DNA of 64,000 nt from Clostridiaceae bacterium (GTDB taxonomy: Bacteria > Bacillota > Clostridia > Peptostreptococcales > Tindalliaceae): assembly GCA_024635995.1 (NCBI GenBank), contig JAGXHW010000028.1, positions 22,804-86,803 of the forward strand, written 5' to 3'. The notes beneath the pieces were generated by a model that did no database searches, had not been told where the DNA came from, and saw nothing but the letters and a program-made list of their open reading frames with translations. How positions within the stretch are numbered: the first letter of the stretch is position 1; every line of letters starts with the position of its first letter. The position numbers and the translations under genes are program-made. This document shows positions 9,112 to 17,023 of the stretch, in pieces.

Positions 9112-10254
9112 TTAACCAATGGCGGAGACTTGTTGTGTACTTTTATTGATGTTTTTGTCGGCTTGGTTTAATCGCTCTTTATGTTTGTTTTTAACCAAAT
9201 CAATGAAAGCTTCCACCCTGGTTTGGTTATTGGCTATGCCTGATTGTTCGTCCAGGGATATGGTGAGTACCGGAATCCCAAAATCTTCAGTGATTTTAGG
9301 AATAATACTCTGTGATACCAATTCAGGCAGGCATCCAAAGGGCATCAGATGAACGACTCCGTCGAACCCTCTAAGGCTGTAATCAACGATTTGGCCTACA
9401 CTTTGTTTGGCGTGTCCGCCAATTTGTATGGGTAAATATGGGTCACTTAGTTTCAGGACATGTTTTTCATGGGACCAGTTTATCCATTTAGGCAGCATAT
9501 TATAGGTAACCCACTGTGACAGGTATTGGGATCTTTCCACCTCAGCGCCAAGGCTGTTAAGAAGCTGTTCCATTTTCATGTTGATGGAATCTTCCATGAC
9601 CACATAGATTTCTCCAACTATTCCGATGCGGATGCGGTTTTCTTCCTCCACAGGGTTCAACTCGATGGCCGCCAGCATTTTTCTTCCTTTATTGTAGGCA
9701 TTCCGCAATGCACCTCGTGTATATGCCTTGTCAAACATTTTCTGTATGTGTTCCCATATACGAGTGGTTTCCCCCCGGTTCACTTCATGGGCACGTATGC
9801 GTTGCACCTCTATTTCCAGTTTGTCCAACTTGCCAATCATATCGTACACCGTCCATAAGGCGTGGGCTACCTTATGCAAAGGCGTTTTACCTTTGAGGCG
9901 TTTGACATTTTTAATGAAAGTTTTACGATCGCGGAACATGGAATCGAAGACAATAAAATCGACAAAGTGTCCTTCTGCTTCCAGAATACTTCTGTGAACG
10001 CGCTCGTAAAAGCCCGCACGGCAAGGCCCGTGACCACCTGACGTTATAATAACCTCAGCACCTTTGTCGATGGCTTCAAAATAACTGCCCATGATCACCT
10101 TTAATGGAAAACAGGCAAACTCAGGACTATATTTGACCCCCAGGTTAATGGTTTTTTGTGTGGGTTTCGGCGGCATAATCACCTCATGCCCCAGCATTTC
10201 CAGTAATTTCTTATAAACGACAGTGGTACCCATATAGGGAAATGACACTTTCAT
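9112..10254 (-). CDS. CoA-dehydratase-like (HgdB/DUF2229-type) iron-sulfur protein
   Basis: A 380-residue protein usually annotated 'CoA protein activase' or acyl-CoA dehydratase activase-related. It has three cysteines in family-like positions (C48 in SPEFACFPLKV, C78 in GGHGPCRAGF, C308 in MPFGCLPELV). This spacing resembles the three-Cys [4Fe-4S] site of 2-hydroxyacyl-CoA dehydratase subunits. It is homologous to the gene just upstream, whose cysteines fall in the same order, and begins 2 bases after that gene's stop. The substrate is unknown. No CoA transferase, dehydrogenase or acyl-CoA dehydrogenase lies nearby. Confidence 0.82.
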   Translation of the reverse strand: MKVSFPYMGTTVVYKKLLEMLGHEVIMPPKPTQKTINLGVKYSPEFACFPLKVIMGSYFEAIDKGAEVIITSGGHGPCRAGFYERVHRSILEAEGHFVDFIVFDSMFRDRKTFIKNVKRLKGKTPLHKVAHALWTVYDMIGKLDKLEIEVQRIRAHEVNRGETTRIWEHIQKMFDKAYTRGALRNAYNKGRKMLAAIELNPVEEENRIRIGIVGEIYVVMEDSINMKMEQLLNSLGAEVERSQYLSQWVTYNMLPKWINWSHEKHVLKLSDPYLPIQIGGHAKQSVGQIVDYSLRGFDGVVHLMPFGCLPELVSQSIIPKITEDFGIPVLTISLDEQSGIANNQTRVEAFIDLVKNKHKERLNQADKNINKSTQQVSAIG

Positions 10255-10256
10255 GG

Positions 10257-11270
10257 CTAAGCACCTCTTTGCGTATTCAACTGTTTTTTACGCCGCAACA
10301 TATCCACGTACGCCTCAATCCGGGTTTGTAAATGATTTTCGCCGGAATGCTCATCAATGCGTACGGTCATAAAAGGTTTCTGGTATTTGACAGAATCCAG
10401 TTCAAGCAATTTCCCCAGCATGGAATCCGGTCCGCAGCCAAAGGCTGTTACATGGATCAGGCCGTCAATGTTTTCTTCGTTATAGAAGTGATACCCTGCT
10501 GCAAACAGTTTGTCGCTAAATGTCCAGAACATGGTTTTGGGCATTCCTATCAGCCGTTCTTTTAACATGCGTTCAGGGATCATCTCAAAGGTTTTCACCT
10601 TAACATTCATCTCCCGCAATTTGCTGAGAACATCCAAGCTGATCATGGAATCATACAGGTTATATACATACCCCAGAACGCCCAGGGTGATTTCGTCCTT
10701 TTGTAGCTCTGTATTGCTTACTGCCACTTCCTGCGGTTTTTTGGTGCCCAGGGCAATGGCCATTGCATCGGGAACCTCGTAGCCTTTCAGGCTCAATCGT
10801 CGAAAATCCAGCCATACCATTTCTGCTTTTTTCAATGCCTTTTTGTTGGCAGCGTTGGTAACGCCTAACTTCTCCTCGATTTCACGGTATTGCTTCGGCG
10901 AAGTGGCTAAATCGTCGGTGGTGCTTTCGATGGCCGGTATCAATAAACGTGAGGCAATGTGGGGAAACGAATGGCGGATCATGTCCGGCAGCCCCATGAA
11001 TTTGGGACAGAAAAACTGACCTTTTTGTATGGACACGAACCGGGGAACAAAAATCCAGTCTGCTCCCATGTTAACCAGCTGCAAGACATGCCCCAGATAG
11101 ACCTTAATGGGAACGCAAATTTCCGGAACGGAAGCTTTGACACCCAGGTCCATCACGATTTTATTGGTAGGCGGTGAAACCACGACTTCTATGCCCAATT
11201 CTTCAAAATACGTTTTCCAGAACGGGTAATAATAATGGTAAAGCAATGCTCTGGGAATTCCAACTTTCAT
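10257..11270 (-). CDS. CoA-dehydratase-like (DUF2229-type) iron-sulfur protein, second subunit
   Basis: A 337-residue paralogue of the downstream 380-residue protein, with C52 (VPEICVPIKV), C88 (FFCPKFMG) and C279 (TAFGCGPDS). Both start with a similar 'activase-related' domain beginning MKVGIP/MKVSFP. The ATG at 11270 has AGGAGG 8 bases upstream. The track's longer form begins at GTG. The pair plus the activase resembles a split version of the large fused activase/DUF2229/HgdB proteins common in Firmicutes. An HgdA-HgdB-like heterodimer is an inference. Confidence 0.82.
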   Translation of the reverse strand: MKVGIPRALLYHYYYPFWKTYFEELGIEVVVSPPTNKIVMDLGVKASVPEICVPIKVYLGHVLQLVNMGADWIFVPRFVSIQKGQFFCPKFMGLPDMIRHSFPHIASRLLIPAIESTTDDLATSPKQYREIEEKLGVTNAANKKALKKAEMVWLDFRRLSLKGYEVPDAMAIALGTKKPQEVAVSNTELQKDEITLGVLGYVYNLYDSMISLDVLSKLREMNVKVKTFEMIPERMLKERLIGMPKTMFWTFSDKLFAAGYHFYNEENIDGLIHVTAFGCGPDSMLGKLLELDSVKYQKPFMTVRIDEHSGENHLQTRIEAYVDMLRRKKQLNTQRGA

Positions 11271-11408
11271 CAACACAACCTCCTGTCATGCTGTCGCAAT
11301 ATGCGGGTACAATCCATTATAACGCTTTTTTGACATTGTGCCAATCATAAGATATATACCCTTATTCCCAGGTCATTTCCCATTTTTTTTACAACTTATC
11401 GTTATAGT

Positions 11409-12302
11409 TCAATGGCTTTCAATTTTCACTCTGACCAATGACCTGCTTCTGTTTAATAGTTTTGACAATGTCATCCAGGAGTCTGTTTCCGCAAAATCAG
11501 CTGCCCTGGATTCAATTTGTTTTTGCATCATCAAGATGTCAGCGTCAATAAGCTTTGCTGTTTGTTTCATTTTTTTTATTTCACTTTTATGAAGACGTTT
11601 TAACATCCATTGGCGTTTCCAGTCAGGGTAATGAAGAAGCCATTTGGCTGAACGCCAGGCCATGCCTCCGGCAGCCAGGGTGATGAGCAGGCCGGGAACC
11701 AGGCTTTTATGGCGGTCTCTTCCCGGACTAATAGCTTTTAGACCGCTGGCGATGCCCCTGGGTGTCAAGCCTCTTTCTCCTGACACTGCCACCATGCCTA
11801 TGGGTACACCCAACCCAATAATTCCTGCAAGGGTTTGACGGGCAACCTTACTTGTTAGTTTTTCAGGCTGTAGTTCCGGCAGGTATGCGCTGTCATTTTT
11901 GTACATTAGATGGATCATATCAATGTGCTCTTCCTGAACAGACAGTTTTTCCAAAACCTGGTTAAAGAGTCGAACTTCTTCGTCTCCTTCATCGTGGTCT
12001 GCCATAAGCATGTGATAGATATCTTCCACCAATGAAAAACGCAACAGATTTCGTTCTTCCTCCAATTCCACTGACATCAGTGTGTTGCATAATGTTTGCA
12101 GGTCTGTGTCCGGCGATAACATAAATTCCAGTACTGCTCGTCGTTCCTTGTCTTTTAATGCCAGTTCCTGTAATGACCTGTAAAAAGCCACCACCACTGA
12201 GGTTTCCGGATAAGGGGTTGCCATTATTATCAACCCGGCTATCTTAGCATAGGCAAGACGTATTTCCTGGGGCATGTCTCCCGGGGTTCTGTTTTTTTTC
12301 AT
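11409..12302 (-). CDS. hypothetical protein with one probable membrane segment
   Basis: I do not recognise this 297-residue protein. The N-terminal two thirds are helical and acidic, and repeatedly read as short helix pairs. A glycine-rich stretch (about 185-215) precedes one hydrophobic segment (LLITLAAGGMAWRSAKWLL, about 235-255), followed by a strongly basic, coiled-coil-like end with many K/R. The ATG at 12302 has AGGAG 8 bases upstream; the track's extra 30 residues lack support. It is separated from the MoaD-like gene by a strong terminator. Confidence 0.72.
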   Translation of the reverse strand: MKKNRTPGDMPQEIRLAYAKIAGLIIMATPYPETSVVVAFYRSLQELALKDKERRAVLEFMLSPDTDLQTLCNTLMSVELEEERNLLRFSLVEDIYHMLMADHDEGDEEVRLFNQVLEKLSVQEEHIDMIHLMYKNDSAYLPELQPEKLTSKVARQTLAGIIGLGVPIGMVAVSGERGLTPRGIASGLKAISPGRDRHKSLVPGLLITLAAGGMAWRSAKWLLHYPDWKRQWMLKRLHKSEIKKMKQTAKLIDADILMMQKQIESRAADFAETDSWMTLSKLLNRSRSLVRVKIESH

Positions 12303-12394
12303 GTTAATCTCTCCTTCACTCAAATCGATGATTATGAGCTTTACATCCATATTGTATCTTATTCCCCATAAAAGCACAAAGTAAAAGCACATGT

Positions 12395-12436
12395 AAAAAC
12401 CTCCAGCCCAACATGTTTACCCATGTTGGCTGAAGG
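12395..12436 (-). terminator. rho-independent terminator after the AOR/MoaD operon
   Basis: On the minus strand a 15-16 bp stem (plus-strand arms 12400-12415 and 12422-12436, 6-base loop, one bulge and one wobble pair) is followed by TTTTT (12399-12395). It closes the aor-moaD operon. Confidence 0.85.
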
Positions 12437-12457
12437 CTTTACTTTTTACATGAGCCA

Positions 12458-12655
12458 TTAACCCCCTCCAAGGGGACGTAAAACTTTAACCCGGTCTCCT
12501 TCGTGAAGCTGTCGGGTTTCGTACTCCTTTTGCAACAGCCGCTGGTCGTTCACCCAAACAGCTACCCTCTTTGACAGCCCCGCTGACACCAGCAGGTCAA
12601 TGACCCGGCTTCCTTCATCGATGTGCATGTTTTTCTGGTTCATCGTTACAATCAT
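12458..12655 (-). CDS. MoaD/ThiS-family sulfur carrier protein
   Basis: A 65-residue beta-grasp protein ending in the GG motif (LRPLGGG) that is adenylated and thiocarboxylated in sulfur carriers. It lies 49 bases downstream of the aldehyde:ferredoxin oxidoreductase gene. Such small proteins regularly accompany tungsten AOR genes and presumably serve pterin-dithiolene (molybdopterin) synthesis. The final glycine is preceded by another two, so the tail is GGG. The ATG at 12655 follows AGGTG; an upstream GTG at 12694 has no binding site. MoaD versus ThiS cannot be separated by sequence alone. Confidence 0.85.
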   Translation of the reverse strand: MIVTMNQKNMHIDEGSRVIDLLVSAGLSKRVAVWVNDQRLLQKEYETRQLHEGDRVKVLRPLGGG

Positions 12656-12704
12656 TGTAACACCTGCTTCAAGGATGAATTTATTCGATGACACGCTTTT
12701 TCGC

Positions 12705-14597
12705 TTACTTATCCAACAACCAGTTTAAGGAAAGCTTTCTCAGAGTTGCCTCCGTTGGTTTGCCATCGTTGTCCCAACCCATGAACCCATAGTAAGATGC
12801 TCTGGCTTTTTCGAAGTCTGCTTTTTTCATCTGGTGTCCCTCAGAAGGGCCATTAGGCATGGGGTCAAAAAGACGTTCCGGCAGTACATCATCCTTGGCA
12901 CTGAAACCATCTCGCACATTAAACCAACGCATCATGTTTATACGTCGCTCCCCGATATCCATTAACTCCTGCACAGATGTCTCCCAGCCAATGCCATATT
13001 TACATGCATCGACCAATTCGGCAGGTCCGTACAACTGCCAGGATGGTCCCCAGGAAAATTGACACAGACACAGTGAATCCATCATGGAATAAAACTTCTG
13101 ACCTGCAATGGCAAAACGGACTTTTCCATCGTCCAGTGTTTTTTGATCATCATACTGGAGATTGATACCCAGCATTCCCAGCCACACTTGTTCTTTTGCA
13201 TCTGCCGGCATAGTGAGAAAAGGATCATGTTCACAGGATTGGTGGTCTGCCCCAAAGTTGTTGACAGCATAGATCAATCCCATGGCCGGTTTATACTGGG
13301 GCATGTGGGCAGGCAGTTCCTGTTTCTTCACACTTACACTGAGTGGCAGCGCTTCGGGTCCCAGTTTTTCTGCCATACGGTAGCTGCCTTCTGCCATCAT
13401 GTTGCCTATTCCTTCCCGCAGGGCAATTTTTTTAATCAGCTCCGGATAAATTGATCCATTACCGAAGGTGATGTCCATGCCATCCGCATCTTCTTTGGTC
13501 AAAATGCCTTTTTCCATACACTCCATCACAAATGCGATGGTGGCTCCACAGGAGATGGTGTCCAGGCCATACATATTACAGTATTGGTTTGCCACGGCTA
13601 TGTCTTCCAGGTTCTCTGTCTGACAAAACGAACCGAAAGCAGCACAAGTTTCATATTCCGGGCCGCCATAGAAAGGATCCACTTTACCTTCCACTTCGAC
13701 AACACGCTTACAGCGTATGGCACAACTGAAACAGGTGTCTCTGCCTTTCAGAATGGTTTTAGCCATGGTTGTACCGGTAATTTTTTTGGCGCTGTCTCCA
13801 AAATACCCTGAGCTAAAATTGCGTGTGGGCAGAAAACCGTCCCGGTTATGACTATTCAGTTCACCGTCTGTACCAAACTGGCCTAACGCCTCGACGCCTT
13901 CATTTTCGGTAATACGTTCTTTCACATTACCTGTTAAAGTCTTAAAACCTTCCTGATCCACCGCCTTTCTTGCCTTACCTTTTTTTACCACCACAGCTTT
14001 CAATAGCTTGGATCCCATCACTGCCCCTGTTCCGTTGCGGCCGTTGGCACGATTTGACATGTTCATAATGGATGCATATTTTACCATATTTTCCCCAGCT
14101 GGACCGATTTGAGCAATTTCCAGTTGTTCGTCTTCCAATTCTTCCTTAATTATTTTTTCTGCTTCACCGGTTACCTTGCCCCACACTGAAGAAGCATCTT
14201 TTAATGCCACTTTTTCTCCATCAATGTAAAGATATACAGGTTTTTCTGACTTTCCCCGAAAGATGATGGCGTCATAACCGTTAATCTTCAGCTGAGCCGG
14301 AAAAAAACCACCTGACTGGCTGTCACCTATGGTGCCTGTCAAAGGACTTTTTGTGGTGATGGTCAACCTGCTTTGACCGCTGATGGGCAACCCTGTCAGC
14401 ACTGAAACTGAAAAAATCAACATATTCTCCGGGGATAAAGGATCAATGCCGGCTCCCATTTCCTGCAAGGCCAGGTATAACCCCAGGGAAGACCCTCCTG
14501 GGTACAACCTGTAAATCTCTCCGGACAGTGTTTTGGTATCAATGGCACCTTTGCTTAAATCAACGTCCAATATTTTTGCATCAGGAAACACACTCAT
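12705..14597 (-). CDS. aor: tungsten-type aldehyde:ferredoxin oxidoreductase
   Basis: Oxidises aldehydes to carboxylates with ferredoxin as acceptor, using a pterin tungsten or molybdenum centre and one [4Fe-4S] cluster. The 630-residue length is typical. The N-terminal domain begins with KILDVDLSKG. The cluster motif CFSCAIRCK occurs near residue 290 and the fourth cysteine near residue 490 (LCLCQFSW). The ATG has GAGGAG 8 bases upstream. A MoaD-like gene follows and a mobA-like gene lies elsewhere at 34934, consistent with a pterin-metal cofactor. Aldehydes from amino-acid fermentation are plausible substrates. Confidence 0.95.
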   Translation of the reverse strand: MSVFPDAKILDVDLSKGAIDTKTLSGEIYRLYPGGSSLGLYLALQEMGAGIDPLSPENMLIFSVSVLTGLPISGQSRLTITTKSPLTGTIGDSQSGGFFPAQLKINGYDAIIFRGKSEKPVYLYIDGEKVALKDASSVWGKVTGEAEKIIKEELEDEQLEIAQIGPAGENMVKYASIMNMSNRANGRNGTGAVMGSKLLKAVVVKKGKARKAVDQEGFKTLTGNVKERITENEGVEALGQFGTDGELNSHNRDGFLPTRNFSSGYFGDSAKKITGTTMAKTILKGRDTCFSCAIRCKRVVEVEGKVDPFYGGPEYETCAAFGSFCQTENLEDIAVANQYCNMYGLDTISCGATIAFVMECMEKGILTKEDADGMDITFGNGSIYPELIKKIALREGIGNMMAEGSYRMAEKLGPEALPLSVSVKKQELPAHMPQYKPAMGLIYAVNNFGADHQSCEHDPFLTMPADAKEQVWLGMLGINLQYDDQKTLDDGKVRFAIAGQKFYSMMDSLCLCQFSWGPSWQLYGPAELVDACKYGIGWETSVQELMDIGERRINMMRWFNVRDGFSAKDDVLPERLFDPMPNGPSEGHQMKKADFEKARASYYGFMGWDNDGKPTEATLRKLSLNWLLDK

Positions 14598-14616
14598 TTT
14601 GTCTTTCTCCTCTCTT

Positions 14617-14659
14617 TCTTTGCTTTCGGGTCAACCTTTTCTTTGCTTTGGTCAACCTT
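14617..14659 (-). repeat. tandem direct repeats in the aor leader
   Basis: Two near-identical units, 14617-14638 (22 bp) and 14640-14659 (20 bp), read TCTTTGCTTT(CG)GGTCAACCTT on the plus strand. The second lacks the CG. Each holds a GGTCAACC palindrome-like core, and a third related segment, GCTGACCC, follows at about 14661. They lie upstream of aor, so they could be a regulator-binding site or a duplicated leader segment. Confidence 0.5.
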
Positions 14660-14810
14660 CGCTGACCCGCTTCGTCGGTTATTCGACAAAAAACTTAAAA
14701 TTCCTCCCAAATTTTCACATTTTTTGTAATTTCCATTCCACTTAACTTTGTGGTATCATAATCATAGAGAACAGTTATCAACTATCCCTTTTAAGATTGA
14801 AGGTGAATGA

Positions 14811-15122
14811 ATGAAAAACAGTAAAGATCATCTCCTGGGTGCCGGTGCTGTTGTTGGTGCTTTCTTGTCAGCTATATGCTGAGTGGTGCCCATGGTGGTT
14901 GTGTCACTAGGACTTGGTGGCTTTGCATTGTCATATGTTTCTGTGCTGGCTCCTTACCAGCGTTACATTCAATTTGTAACCATAGGATTGCTCATGTGGG
15001 CTCATTACCGTATGGACAAACAGGTTATGAAACGCAGTACCATAATTTTTATCTGGACCGCAACAGTGGCTGTCATGCTCTTTCTGCTGTCGCCACTCAT
15101 CACACGTCTTCTGCTCTATTAA
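14811..15122 (+). CDS. MerT-like membrane selenoprotein (in-frame UGA)
   Basis: ATG at 14811 (AAGGTG 7 bases upstream) opens a frame of 104 codons, broken only by TGA at 14880-14882 (codon 24). The product reads LSAICUVVPMVVVSLG in the first membrane helix. MerT mercury transporters carry a Cys-Cys pair at 24-25 in the same context (CCxxP followed by VSLG). Here the pair is C23-U24. Three hydrophobic helices (about 8-35, 43-62, 73-96) and 103 residues fit the family. A SECIS-type hairpin follows at the expected distance. Without Sec insertion a gene finder would report only the tail from the GTG at 14883. No merR, merA or merP is nearby, so the substrate is unknown: metal uptake is possible. 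Confidence 0.82.
14903..14921 (+). promoter_or_regulatory. bacterial SECIS element
   Basis: A seven-pair hairpin (5' arm GTCACTA 14903-14909, 3' arm TGGTGGC 14915-14921, with G-C, U-G, C-G, A-U, C-G, U-G, A-U pairs) has the loop GGACT, starting with the two G residues typical of SelB-binding loops. The loop begins 27 bases after the UGA. Known bacterial elements place it about 16-37 bases downstream. Confidence 0.75.
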
Positions 15123-15124
15123 CA

Positions 15125-15146
15125 AAACCCCGGAAACCCGGGGTTT
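15125..15146. terminator. bidirectional terminator
   Basis: AAACCCCGG (15125-15133) and CCGGGGTTT (15138-15146) form a nine-pair stem with a four-base loop and T-runs on both sides. It separates the convergent selenoprotein and HAD hydrolase genes. Confidence 0.9.
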
Positions 15147-16011
15147 ATGTTTTGTGCAGCTCTCTAAGTTTTTCATACAGGTCCCACAATGCGTCTTCAT
15201 TGTTCGTCAATGTGACGTAATCTGCCTGCTCCTTTATTACATGCTCCGCATTACCAGTGGCAAAACCAATCCCTGCCATTTGCACCATGCTGAGATCATT
15301 GTCATGATCACCGATGGCAACAATCTCTTCCATTGAGATGCCTACAAATTCCGTCAACCAGCTCAATGCGTTGCCTTTGGTTGCATGCTGGTCAAGTACT
15401 TCCAGGTTGTCATTTCCCGAGCGGGTCAAATAAATTCCCTCAACAAGTTCCAGTTGCTGTTTTTTTATGTCGAGGGCTTCCAAATCCCGTGATATGATAA
15501 TAAGATTTGCCAGACGTCCACCGTCTTTTGAAAACGTTGAAAAATTAACTTGCCGGTGTATGGGCGAGAGGCATACCGTGTTAAAAGCGTGGAAAGCTGC
15601 TTTCACAGGCGGACTCAGGCTCTTTCGTTCAAAGCCATAGATGTTTTTCATGCGATCCCATTGGCTTTGAATATACGTATTTTGGTTATCTGAACCGTGG
15701 TAATACAGTTTAGGCGGTTGACCCAGAATGAACAGTACCTTTTCCAATGCTTCGTGATGGATATACCGGGTGTGAATGATTTCGCCTTCCGGGTTTCTGA
15801 TCACGGATCCGTTATTGGTGATGAGCCAACAGGGTAAGTCTAACTGGAGCAGGTATGGTTTCACCGTATGATAAGGACGGCCAGTGCACAGCACAATCTG
15901 AATACCTGCTTCATGTAAATTTTTCAATGCCTCTTTATTTTTGGCAGATAATCGTTTGTAGTCATCCAGCAAGGTTCCATCCAGATCTGTTGCCAATAGC
16001 TTGATGTTCAT
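15145..16011 (-). CDS. Cof-type HAD phosphatase
   Basis: A 288-residue haloacid dehalogenase family hydrolase of the Cof/YidA type. Motif I DLDGTLLDD lies at residues 8-16, motif II CTGRPYH near 42, a C2b cap domain in the middle, and motif III/IV IAIGDHDNDLSMV with ATGNA near 235. It dephosphorylates sugar phosphates or flavin/PLP-type metabolites; the substrate cannot be told. AGGAGG precedes the ATG. Confidence 0.92.
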   Translation of the reverse strand: MNIKLLATDLDGTLLDDYKRLSAKNKEALKNLHEAGIQIVLCTGRPYHTVKPYLLQLDLPCWLITNNGSVIRNPEGEIIHTRYIHHEALEKVLFILGQPPKLYYHGSDNQNTYIQSQWDRMKNIYGFERKSLSPPVKAAFHAFNTVCLSPIHRQVNFSTFSKDGGRLANLIIISRDLEALDIKKQQLELVEGIYLTRSGNDNLEVLDQHATKGNALSWLTEFVGISMEEIVAIGDHDNDLSMVQMAGIGFATGNAEHVIKEQADYVTLTNNEDALWDLYEKLRELHKT

Positions 16012-16058
16012 ATACGGCCTCCTATTTCATGGCTCAGTTTTCCAGAAGCTAAGAATCC

Positions 16059-16087
16059 TGTTTAATTACAAGCAATAGGTGTATAAT
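16059..16087 (+). promoter_or_regulatory. possible promoter of the ferritin gene
   Basis: A perfect TATAAT at 16082-16087 lies 45 bases before the ferritin ATG. The -35 region (16059-16064, TGTTTA) is a poor match with a 17-base spacer. Confidence 0.35.
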
Positions 16088-16132
16088 ACATATAGTACCT
16101 TATCTACTAAATTTTGAACAGGAGGATGAAGA

Positions 16133-16627
16133 ATGTTATCCGAAAACCTATTAAGAGAAATGAATGATCAAATTAAGTATGAAATGTTTTCAGCAAATTA
16201 TTATCTGGCAATGTCAGCCTGGTGCCAAGAGCAAAACCTTCCGGGCTTTGCTTCCTTTTTTAAAGTACAGGCACAGGAAGAGAACATGCATGCCATGAAA
16301 TTCTTTTCTTTTATTGACGGATTAGCACAACGCGTCATTATACAGGGATTGGATGAACCCGCCAATGAATTTGAATCTTTGAAGGCTGTTTTCCAGGCTG
16401 CCTATGAACATGAGCAATTTGTAACAAAAAGAATCCATTTACTGATGAGCATTGCCGTTGAAGAGAAGAATTATCCGGCAGTCTCATTCCTCAATTGGTT
16501 TGTTGATGAACAAGTGGAAGAAGAAGCCTCCATGTTGACTATCCTGGAAAAAATTAAGATGGTTGGCGATAAGGGTCATGTGCTTTACATGCTTGACAAA
16601 GAAATGGCAGCCAGAGGCGCTCACTAA
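16133..16627 (+). CDS. ftnA: non-haem ferritin
   Basis: A 164-residue four-helix iron-storage protein that oxidises Fe(II) and stores Fe(III) in a 24-mer. Expected ferroxidase-site residues are visible: E17 (YEMFSANYY), E50 and H53 (QEENMHAM), E94 and Q127/E130 in the fourth helix. AGGAGG precedes the ATG. Monocistronic, closed by a terminator. Confidence 0.94.
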   Translation: MLSENLLREMNDQIKYEMFSANYYLAMSAWCQEQNLPGFASFFKVQAQEENMHAMKFFSFIDGLAQRVIIQGLDEPANEFESLKAVFQAAYEHEQFVTKRIHLLMSIAVEEKNYPAVSFLNWFVDEQVEEEASMLTILEKIKMVGDKGHVLYMLDKEMAARGAH

Positions 16628-16657
16628 ACACAGCTTCTATCTGACAAATGATTCTGG

Positions 16658-16685
16658 CCGGCATCTTACTGAGATGCCGGTTTTT
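16658..16685 (+). terminator. terminator after ferritin
   Basis: CCGGCATCT (16658-16666) pairs with AGATGCCGG (16672-16680), a five-base loop, then TTTTT. The 3' end of the convergent GIY-YIG gene lies inside it. Confidence 0.88.
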
Positions 16686-16923
16686 CTATGTGCACCAAGG
16701 TGTCTTTATCGCTTCGTTTCATTTTTTTTATTTGGTGTTCCCTTTTTAAAGCGTCTGATTTATCCGCAAGTTCTTCCACATAAACCAGACTGACAGGCAT
16801 ACGAGACCTGGTATACCTGGAACCCTTGCCTGTGTTGTGCATGATAAGTCTTTTTTCCACGTCTGTCGTCCAACCGGTGTAATAGGTGTTGTCTGCACAA
16901 CGCAGCATATAGACATACGGCAA
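16666..16923 (-). CDS. GIY-YIG nuclease superfamily protein
   Basis: A small (85-residue) UvrC-N-type domain protein: YVYMLRCADNTYYTGWT, the GIY-YIG core in which the first motif is degenerate to Y-V-Y. The conserved R and the E/H/N residues follow (KRLIMHNTGKGSRYTRSR). The 160-residue frame in this region is longer. The TTG at 16923 is chosen because AGGAGG sits 8 bases before it, and the encoded PYVYMLRC matches typical N termini of the family. Role unknown; such proteins are often near DNA-repair genes, though not here. Confidence 0.8.
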   Translation of the reverse strand: MPYVYMLRCADNTYYTGWTTDVEKRLIMHNTGKGSRYTRSRMPVSLVYVEELADKSDALKREHQIKKMKRSDKDTLVHIEKPASQ

Positions 16924-17023
16924 TGAAAACACCTCCTGAACTTCTTTTATCATCTTGACGAAAAAAGTTGACTCTGTCGGAATATTTACATTATAATAGA
17001 TTAATCGCCCGGAGGTGTTAATC

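Noticed and set aside
14811..15122. The TGA at 14880 as a true stop or sequencing error
   Set aside because: The UGA falls at the metal-site cysteine position, the frame continues through three plausible helices, and a SECIS-type hairpin lies at the right distance.
16930..17023. Lysine riboswitch before aspartokinase
   Set aside because: The gap is about 100 bases and too short for that class, and includes the start of the divergent GIY-YIG gene.
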